From the NCBI RefSeq assembly GCF_003171515.1, contig NC_089395.1:2108001-2172000 (forward strand): a DNA stretch of 64,000 nucleotides, given 5' to 3'. The notes below the pieces were generated by a model that did not search any database, was not told the DNA's origin, and was given only the letters and a program-made list of their open reading frames with translations. Positions 56,801-64,000 of this stretch are shown here, piece after piece. The stretch's first letter is position 1; each line of letters starts with the position of its first letter. Source of the stretch: Pyrenophora tritici-repentis. Its lineage: Eukaryota > Ascomycota > Dothideomycetes > Pleosporales > Pleosporaceae. Position numbers and translations under genes: made by a program.

Positions 56801-57618
56801 TGGGGCGCTATTGCTAATTGGCTGTACGCCTACTGTGTAGAGTTGAACTAGCCCGGCAAACCTATCTATGTTTCTCTCGTGGACCCGGTAGTGATGCTGT
56901 TCTAGCACCGCTCTCCCTCGGCTTGGAAGGACAGTCACTAGGGTGAAATGGTCTGACCCTGTATACATATCTTCGCGGACTGTCGTTCTAGCGAAGGGTA
57001 TATTTGAGAAGGATACGTCTAGCACGTGTCCCGCCCGATGTGTTGGGTTACCTGCCTCGCCGATGTAGGGTATGTCGTTCTGAGTGGCCCAGCGGGCGAT
57101 CTCTGCCCCCTATTGGCCGACGTGGAGCCGGGCTCAAAAAGTTCATGGCGGGCGTTTAAGTCACCCCCTATAAGGCAGTTACGGGGTGGCGTTAAAGCTG
57201 TGAGGTATTGAAATGTCGAGTCATTCTGTGGCTGCCTATAAACATTCAATATGCGGTAGCCGTTGGCCTCGATCCATAGCACATCCCGGCTGATGCGTGG
57301 GTGTATAAGAGTAGCCCTTATATTTGGGCTCTTACGGGTATAGGTGAGCACCCGTGGTCGGTCAGTTCCCCACGTTGTGGGGTTGTTCCAGCTTATCACT
57401 GGCGATATCATATGGAATCCTGGGTGTGTAGAGGTCCGGGTTCCAGTGAGAGTAAAGGGTTCTTGGATGCATACTATGTCTATGTCTGCTTCCCATGCAC
57501 GTTCTAAGGCTGTAATGTGGCAAGGCGAGCTTCTGGCCACATTCACCCAGCATACCTGCATTTGTCTGTGTCGGTGTGGCGTGGTTTCGCCGGGTGAATT
57601 TGCGGGTTGTGCCCTCAT
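53813..57618 (-). CDS. LINE 1 ORF2: endonuclease, reverse transcriptase, RNase H (one frame break)
   Basis: It begins with ATG at 57618 (MRAQPANSPGE). Residues to about 170 are an AP-type endonuclease (DIVCIQEPF, then LIGGDLNARHELF). At the G5 run 57110-57106 the frame changes by -1, after which AEIARWATQNDIPYIGEAG continues the endonuclease (SDHFTLV). The reverse transcriptase has STSPGPDQVT, CGTPQGSPLSPVLYTLYL and the catalytic FGYADDIN. The RNase H has FSDGS, DAEAIGACRG, IDSTSVIWG and GNELADQLAD, giving all four acidic residues. A C-terminal zinc motif reads CLCGRPKTPEHLVFC. The stop is at 53813. Apart from the single break it is complete, about 1270 residues. Confidence 0.88.
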
Positions 57619-59287
57619 TACGCACTAGATCCGAGGCTCATTTCAGTGTCAGCGTGCTCAGACGATGACGTATTAGGGTCTTGGTCAGCGGTGCTAGGCT
57701 GCACGCTTCTAGCAGACATTCGCGCTAGGTTGAGGTCTTGCGTAGTTGCAGCTGTTCTCTTAGACCTCCTAGTCCCTAGGGTGGTTGCGGGCTCTCTAAC
57801 AGTGGCTGTGTTTAGGTTGTTTACGTCTTGTCGGCTTCTTTTACTTGCGTCCGTAGGTGTTCCCACAGGCTCAGTAGTATTAGCTATGTCGCCGTCCGTG
57901 ATTTCAATGGAGGTTTCGACCGTGCTGCCTGTCTGTCTTCCTCTAGCTGGCTGCATTGCCTCAGAAGCACGGTCACCCGCCTCCCTAATGACTTTTAGTT
58001 CCCCCTTTGTGGGTTGGATGAGTCGGCCGTTCGCCCTCGTTGGGGCTGCTGGGCACTTGTCGTGGGTTGCTGGAAATGGGCCGTGGCAGTTGGCGCACTT
58101 TGGTGTGTCTTTGCATTGTTCTCCGTGTGGTCCCTGGTGAGTTGCCGTTGTTTTGCTGCATGTCGTGCAGCGGGCTGGCCTTGTGCAGCGGCTGGTTTTG
58201 CAGTACCCTAGGCAGCCTGGGTCGTGCAGCATTGCAGGTGAGTTCTTCTTTATCTCGTGCGCGTAGTCGCCCGTCCCAAATAGGCGAAACGATCGTACGG
58301 GTCTGGTGAAAGATATAATCCAGGTTGTCCTTCCCTCCGTGGGTCCATGTCTGGAGGGCCGGCAGCTCGCCGGTTCGATCCCTGTCTGGGACAGAGCTTC
58401 GCTGACTATATCGTCTATTGTGGTGGGTATACTTTCCCCTGTGATAGTGCGGTATGAGCTTTCTACGCCCTGGACTGCATAGTTCACCCATCGTTCAGGT
58501 AGTCTTGCGCTCTCGCCCTCTACCGCTCGGATCATGAGTTCGCGATTCTCCTGCCCCATAAGCAGGGCCTTGATTTTGTCGTTGCGGGGCGTAATCGCCC
58601 AGCCAGTCTTGATATGTTTTGCCGTAGGTATGTCGGAGGGGGTAATTTCCTTAATCGCCTTTACAATAGCCATGCGGGCCGCAAATGGTGATGCCCGTTG
58701 GAGCCGAGCCTCCGCTCCAACCGCTATAAGGATACGGTTGTCAGTGTTTAGAGGTCGCCTAGGAGTTTGAGCTAGCTGCTTTGGGGCAGCCGTGGCCGCT
58801 TTCGTCGTAGCGGCCCCCCTTGCTGGGGGGTTGGATTTTTCAGGGTCCTAGCTACGTCCGCCCAGGAGCGGTGCGTAGTGTCAGAGTCGCTCCCTGAGTT
58901 TGGGGGCGTGATTAGGGGCGTGATTAGGGAGGTGTTAATAGCCCTTAGCACCTTCTGTTGAAGGTCCTTAGCCACACGGGCTCCGTCTGGGTCGGTGTAC
59001 TTCCCAAGGCATCTGTCGACAGCTGTCGCTAGATCCGTTATGATGGAGTGGTGGAGGTTTGTAGCTTTTTGGGCTGCCTGAATCCGCTGGCGGACCGCTT
59101 CAGAGACAGCTTGATTGTAGGAGGTGGGCGCAGTGCTACCGATAGAAGGTTCAGCACGAGTATGTGCTCGCTGCCTCCTCTTGTTGCCGCGCAGGTCAGT
59201 ATTAATAGGGCTCTCAGGCTCCTCTGATCGTGTATGGGGGGGTTGGGCACTCCGTGGCGCCCTCTCTGGAGTTTCTACATTAGCCAT
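57618..59287 (-). CDS. LINE 1 ORF1: Gag-like nucleic-acid-binding protein (one frame break)
   Basis: It starts at the ATG at 59287 (MANVETPERAPRS). The first about 160 residues are polar and end in WADVARTLKNPTPQQGG. At a G6 run (58819-58814) the frame changes by -1, and the protein continues as AATTKAATAAPKQLAQ to the RNA-binding core (IVKAIKEITPSDIPTAKHIK) and a cluster of Cys/His knuckles (CTTCSKTTATHQGPHGEQC, CANCHGPFPATHDKC). The tail is Thr/Ser-rich. Its TAA overlaps the ORF2 ATG as TAATG. Gag-like proteins of this kind coat the element's RNA. Confidence 0.83.
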
Positions 59288-59459
59288 TCTAACCACCTCC
59301 GCGAGAGCAGAAAGCGGTTATTTAGCTGAGGTAGTTACAGGCCGCCGTGCCGTTAAAATGATGTAAAAATCGTATAATTTTATAAGGGTCCCAAATTCCT
59401 TAAAAGTTGGTGTTCGGTGCAGTGTCTCTCTGTAGGTCTTCTGCTGGCTGTCCTAGGTA

Positions 59460-62400
59460 CTATTTTCTTGTTCCTATTCTGGTGCTAGTGATAAAAGCTA
59501 GGGTTGCTTCTATACCTATACTAGTGTGGAGTAGTAGTGGTAGTGTGACTGGGCGATGTTTGATTGTTTGTAGGAGCGTTTTTCGATGGTCTTTGTATAG
59601 ATGGCAGTACAGTAGTAGGTGTTCTGGCGTTTGGATGTTTTGGCAGGTGCAGCGATTAGAGTCTCGTTTCTTAAATCTCTTTAGGTAGGAGTTGAAGTAT
59701 CCGTGTCCTAGCTTAAGAGAGTAGAAGGCGCTAGAGGTTACTCTTTTCGTGTTCTGTGGCATTTGGGTGGTTTTGCTGATTTTAAGAGGGTATTTGGCTG
59801 AGTAGGTAGCTTTGTTTAGAGCGGTTGCTCTTGCTTTGTATTTCTTATACTCTTAGCGTTGTTCCGTTTGTTGTATCCTTTTGATTGTCGTGCCTAGGTA
59901 GGCAATGCTCTTTGTTGTTGATCTGGGGTCCTCTTTGGTTGCTTCTTTTGCTAGGTAGTCTGCTCTTTCGTTTCCAACTATATCTGTGTGTCCAGGTGCC
60001 CAGAGTAGGTGGATGTTTGCTTGTTTTCGTCGGATCGTATTTGCCGCTTTTAGACATCGGAGTTGCCAATGCTGTCCTGGGTTATCTGATAGGTTTTTAA
60101 GCCTGTAGATTGCTGCTTGGTTATCTGCGTAGACCTCGAATTCCTGGTCGGTTGTAGCGTTCTTTGCTGCGTATTCGAATGCTCGTGTGATCCCTTCTAG
60201 TTCGCCGTTGTAGACTAGCTGGTATTGTCCGATATTAACTGTTTCTGAGTAGATCTCTTGCTGAGTTGAGTTGTAGACTGCTATCCCAACTCCTATTCCT
60301 TTTCCTTCTTGTGTTTGCGAGGCGTCTGAGTATATTGTCGTGTAATTGTCTAGCCTTGTTTTAATGTAGGCTTGGTGCGCATTTGCCTCCTCTTCTTTGG
60401 ATTTTTGAGAGACTGTTACGGTATAGTTTAGAGTATCCCATGGCCTAAACCGGTATGGGATAGTCTGCTCTGTGTCTCTTTTGTTGTTTTTAGGAATTGC
60501 GTTAGTAATAGTTTGTAGCTGTCTGTGCTGGTTTAGTTTCTTTGAGCGTTGGAGATTAGTTGATTGGATCCGAGTTATTGCCTTTGCAATTGGATGGGTG
60601 TTGGCTAGCAGGTTTGCTTTGCTTGCGTAGTTCCGGATAGTTGAGTTCACAGTCCGCAACAATCAATTAAGTGGGTCCTAGAAGGTTCAGATTGGATTGA
60701 TTGATTACCGCTTTAAGCCTAGTAGTTACCTATAGGAGTTTAAGCCCTACCTAGATAGGTAAGTGGGTCTAGGAGAGTGACCGGATTGAATTGATTGTTG
60801 CGGAGTCTAGTTGAGTTAAGCCTAATTGCTGGTGGTAGTAGGCTCGCTTCGAGGCTTGTAGGGACTGTTGGTGCTGTTCTAAACACTCCTAGAGTTTTTC
60901 GACAAGCCAGGTTGTGTAGTGACTGTAGTTTCTTTGTAGCGTAGGGTTGGTTTTTCTAGTATATTTGTGCTCCGTAGTCTGACACGCTAGTTACACATGC
61001 TAAGTATAGTTGTCTAATAGCGTGTGTTGATAGGCCGAGTTCAATGTTCGCTAGTCTTCCTAGCCTGTAGAAAGCTTGTCTGGCTTGGCTTACACGTATA
61101 GACACATGTGATTTGAATGATAGTCGGTTGTCTAGATAGATACCTAGCCACTTGACAGTGTCTTTGTGTTCTATCCGGTCGTTGTTTGGGAGTATAAGGG
61201 CTCTTTCTATCCTCTCCTTCTTAGCGGTGAAGTGGATTAGTTCTGTTTTGGATGTGTCGAAGATAATGTCTAGCTGCTCTCCCTTGGCAAAGAGTGTAGC
61301 TATCTCTTTTTGCAGTGCTCTTATGTTTTTCTTTAGAGAGGTTGATGAGGTAGTAAGAGATAGGTCGTCGATATACGATAGTTGAAAGCTTTGTAAGGTT
61401 GGGAATAGGTCTCGGATATAGATAAGAAAGAAGATTAGTGATACTAGGCTGCCCTGTGGAATGCCTGCTATAATCTTGCTAAATTCTTCAATCTTATTAT
61501 CGAATGCCAGTCTTAGGGTCCTGTTAGAGAGAAAGGATTTCGCCCAGCAAATTAAGCTAATTGGGAGTCCAAGTTTCTTAAGTCAGTCTAGAAATCGGTT
61601 GTGTATGACGTGGTCAAAAGCTCCTTTGACGTCCACGAACACTGTGGAAGTAATTTGGCCTTGCTGTTTTTTGTGTTGAATCTGGTCTACTAGGAGGAGA
61701 GCGGCGTCTATTGCAGATTTCTTGTTTCTACCTCCAATTTGTGAGGAGTGTAGGAGGTTTGTGGTTTCTGCTAGACTAGCTAGTCTTTTGGCGATAATTC
61801 TCTCTAGTACCTTCCCTAGGCTGTTTAAGAGAGTAATTACTCTATAAGCTTTCGGGAGAGAGTAGTCTAGTTTGGATAGTTTTTTGAGAATTGCTCCTGT
61901 AGCTGCTTTCCAGCACCTAGGGTGGTATCCGTAATTAAACAAGATTGAGTAGGCGATAAAGAGGATCTCTGGGTTGAACTTAAATGCAGCGGTTATAATA
62001 TCTTGAGTAATAGCGTCAGGCCCTGGTGTACTACTTTTAACTTTACTAGAACAGGCTTGTTCTAGTTCAGAAATTGATAGTTGCGGCCAGTCCCAAATGC
62101 TCTCTTGATAGTTTAGAAAGCTTGGTAGTTCTGCTGTTGGAGGAGGAGGGAAAAGTGCTTTTCTAAAGGCCTTGCACTTTCCTTTGAATGTTTTCTCTAG
62201 TATCTCTCCTTGGATAGGTGGAATCTTTTCGACCTTTTGATCCTTTGTGTATGCCATAGCTTTGTAGATAGACTGTGGGGTTTCTTGTTCTAGAAAGCTA
62301 TTCCAATGTCTCTTCTTGGCATCCTTGATTGCTCTTGCGTAGGTGTTCCGCGCTATTAAGAAGTCTTTCTTGAATAGATATGCCTCTTGGATGGACAACT

Positions 62401-63475
62401 GTTGCAATTGTTGTGTGTAGACTCTTTGGCAGTGAGTAAGCTCTCTTCTTAGCTTAGTAAGCTCCTGGTTCCACCAGGGTTTTGGTTTAGGACCTAGTTT
62501 GACTTTTGGGATTGCTTTGTCAGCTGCTAGTTGGATGACTTGCGTAATTGCTTCCCCTATCTCCTCTAGTTTGCTTTGAAGCTCCTGGTCCTCTTCTAGA
62601 ATTAGATTCTTGCAATCTTGTTTCCTAGGGTCGTTTATCTCGCTTATGTGCTGTAGCGTGATGTTGTTTTGAATAGCCTCGTTTAGGGTTTTTTGAAAAA
62701 GTGGCCAATCCGCCTTTTTTGTGTTAAACTTGCGTTGGTTTATTGGATTGTCTACTTGGTCGGTGTCTGATCGAATTGAGAAGAGTAGGCCGTAGTGGTC
62801 AGATCCAGTCTCCGTAGTGACTTGCCAGTCAATAGCTTTGTCAGCTAGGTCTGGGGTAACTAGGGATAGGTCTAAAACTGATTCTCTTGATAGGTGTGGC
62901 CTAAAGAAAGTGCCCGTTCCTGGTGTGTTTAGAAGGCTAAGGTTTTGGCTTTCTATCCATTCTACAAATGGGGGTGCTCCTGGGCTCGTCGATGTGCATA
63001 GTGGGTCCCACCACGGGTGGTGCTCATTTGCGTCTAGGAGTAGAATAGATGACTCTGGTAGTCTTGTGTTTGTGTTTAGAAGAACTCTTGGGATAGTCTT
63101 TGTATCTCCTATACCTCTCTCGTTGTATAGGTTGAAGATATTAAACTTATGGTTTCCTTTCTGTACTACTAGTGCTATAGCGTCTGGATCTGACGTAAAA
63201 CCTTCTAGTAGGTGGGTTTCTGCTAATAGCGTTCTAGAGATATAGAATAGCACTCTAGGGCGGAGTTTTGGTTCGGATTGTGGGAGAATTTGGAGGTATG
63301 CTGCGTGGCTAGTGGACCTAGTATCAGCGTAGTCGTTGTTTCTTGTTGGTGTGAGCCAAGGCTCTTGGACTGCAATTATATCAACCCTTAGTTCGACAGC
63401 TAGTTGAAGAGTAGACTCTGTAGCCTGGATACTCTTATTCAGATTCGCTTGGAGAATCTTAATGCTGTCTAACAT
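59460..63475 (-). pseudogene. LINE 2 ORF2, inactivated by stops and a MITE
   Basis: It starts MLDSIKILQANLNKS at 63475. The endonuclease has VDIIAVQEPW, LLLDANEHHPWWD and GSDHYGLLF. The reverse transcriptase begins SSTPGPDAIT. A TGA follows HNRFLD (61582-61580). Reading on, AGIPQGSLVSLIFFLIY and the catalytic box SYIDDLSL (YIDD instead of YADD) are in the same frame. Further in-frame stops are a TAG after SDYGAQIY (about 60957) and a TAA after QQTEQR (59853). The MITE lies between RLNST and IRNYASK. The RNase H part (59853-60640) has IYSDASQ, GELEGITRAF, YADNQAAIY and GNERADYLA. A final zinc motif, CTCQNIQTPEHLLLYC, is near the end. The protein cannot be made whole from this copy. Confidence 0.85.
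60648..60809. mobile_element. Palindromic MITE, copy 2 (same family as 49978-50105)
   Basis: 162 bp with ends related to AGACTCCGCAACAATCAAT in inverted orientation, flanked by the 8-bp direct repeat GTTGAGTT (60640-60647 and 60810-60817). The inner part is also partly palindromic but differs from copy 1. It has no coding capacity. Confidence 0.85.
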
Positions 63476-64000
63476 TCTGTTGTATATTGGTTCTCCTTGT
63501 TTGTTATAGCTGCGAGGACTTCACAGTCTCTGCTATTAGCAAAGTGAGGTTCTTTGCAGTTTGAGCATTTTGGGAGTGTATGGATACAAGGCTTCCCACT
63601 TGTCGTGCAGGTGGAGCATTTATGCTGCGATGTAGGGTGGGTCCCCGCACATAGCTGGCATGCTGTTTGGTTCCGGCATTTAAGCTTTGTATGGCCAAAG
63701 CCTTGGCAGTTGTCGCATTGGGTAGTAGCTGGAATACTTCTATACTTTTCAGTACGGAGGCTCTCTCCAAGGATGATGATCCTCGCTCCTAGTTTCTTTG
63801 CTTCAGCTTCTGTTTTAAAAGCAATAACAATAGAGCTGTTTTGCTTGTTCTTCCAGTCTTTTGTAAGCCAGTAGGAGTTACCAACTATTTGTAGTCCTTT
63901 GTTGTATGTAGGGATTTCAGTTTAAAGGATTTCTAGCGTGTCTGCTCCTTCAAAGGTTGTAGGGACGTTGTGGACTATGACTTTTGTCCAAGATTCTAGT
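63469..64000 (-). pseudogene. LINE 2 ORF1 (Gag-like), partial, with a stop
   Basis: It continues beyond the window. The readable part has VIVHNVPTTFEGADTLEIL, then an in-frame TAA (63924-63922), then IVGNSYWLTKDWKNKQNSS and a run of zinc knuckles: CDNCQGFGHTKLKC, CQLCAGTHPTSQHKC, CSTC...C and CSNCKEPHFANSRDC. Its stop TAG (63471-63469) overlaps the ORF2 ATG as ATGTTAG. The knuckle pattern is that of LINE Gag proteins. Confidence 0.8.

Larger units (their letters stand above)
53377..59395 (-). mobile_element. LINE 1: Tad/I-like non-LTR retrotransposon, nearly intact
   Basis: About 6 kb on the minus strand with ORF1 (Gag-like, zinc knuckles) and ORF2 (endonuclease, reverse transcriptase, RNase H). 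The ends are approximate; I set the 3' limit by a 14-bp motif shared with LINE 2 and the 5' limit by the junction with LINE 2's tail. Target duplications were not found. Each ORF has one frame break, and both breaks are one base in a G run. Confidence 0.85.
59396..64000 (-). mobile_element. LINE 2: degenerate non-LTR retrotransposon, cut by window end
   Basis: A second, different LINE on the same strand, AT-richer than LINE 1. ORF2 spans 63475 to 59460 with several stops. ORF1 lies from 63471 to beyond the window. A MITE is inserted at 60648-60809. The 3' end is next to the 5' end of LINE 1 (approximate limit). Confidence 0.85.

Noticed and set aside
58370..58390. B-box-like GGTTCGATCC in the LINE
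   Set aside because: It is inside the ORF1 reading frame of LINE 1 and has no tRNA fold around it.

Overview
This 64 kb window is nuclear DNA of a filamentous ascomycete, most likely a dothideomycete of the order Pleosporales. The evidence is short introns (about 40-170 bp) with GTATGT/GTAAGT donors and CTAAC-type branch sites, a fungal EF-3 gene, an AreB/ASD4-type GATA factor, a nuclear ATP synthase subunit 9 gene, a relict fungal NLR, and Fot1/pogo and Tad-like LINE elements. No genus can be fixed from the sequence alone.

Layout. From 1 to about 46.2 kb the window is gene-bearing euchromatin. In order it holds: a TTC27/Emw1-type TPR protein (-), a Q/G/P-rich glycine-zipper protein (-), translation elongation factor 3 (+), a 3.5 kb gene-poor gap with a 67-bp inverted repeat, a DHA1 MFS transporter (+), a tRNA-Leu gene (-), a secreted Kex2-site repeat protein (-), ATP synthase subunit 9 (-), a GATA factor (-), SRP68 (-), a mitochondrial PPR protein of Cya5/Pet309 type (+), a C2H2/ankyrin protein (-), a three-finger C2H2 protein (+), a 1.4 kb-residue MMS1_N/CPSF-A beta-propeller protein (-), a Gyp8/TBC1D20-type RabGAP (+) and two small hypothetical genes (-). 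From 47.4 kb to the end it is an island of mobile DNA: two related pogo-type transposons with TA target duplications, an NLR pseudogene split by a small palindromic MITE, one nearly intact LINE, and a second degenerate LINE carrying another copy of the same MITE.

Most notable. The tRNA-Leu gene carries its ordinary short intron after the anticodon and also a 55-bp insertion in the T arm. That insertion starts GTATGT, has TGCTAAC 12 nt before its end and finishes CAG. Removing it restores a perfect T stem and loop, so it looks like an mRNA-type (spliceosomal) intron inside a Pol III gene. Next to it is a secreted precursor with six nearly identical 30-33 residue units separated by Lys-Arg sites, whose DNA copies have diverged almost only at silent sites. 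Other points are a 13-nt microexon in EF-3, a conserved N-terminal exon of the GATA gene with no ATG in frame, and two one-base breaks in the first LINE that both fall in G homopolymers.

The housekeeping genes form no operon-like unit. SRP68 and the PPR gene, and the two C2H2 genes, are divergent pairs that probably share promoter regions. All splice sites were read by eye from the genomic sequence; none is confirmed by transcripts.
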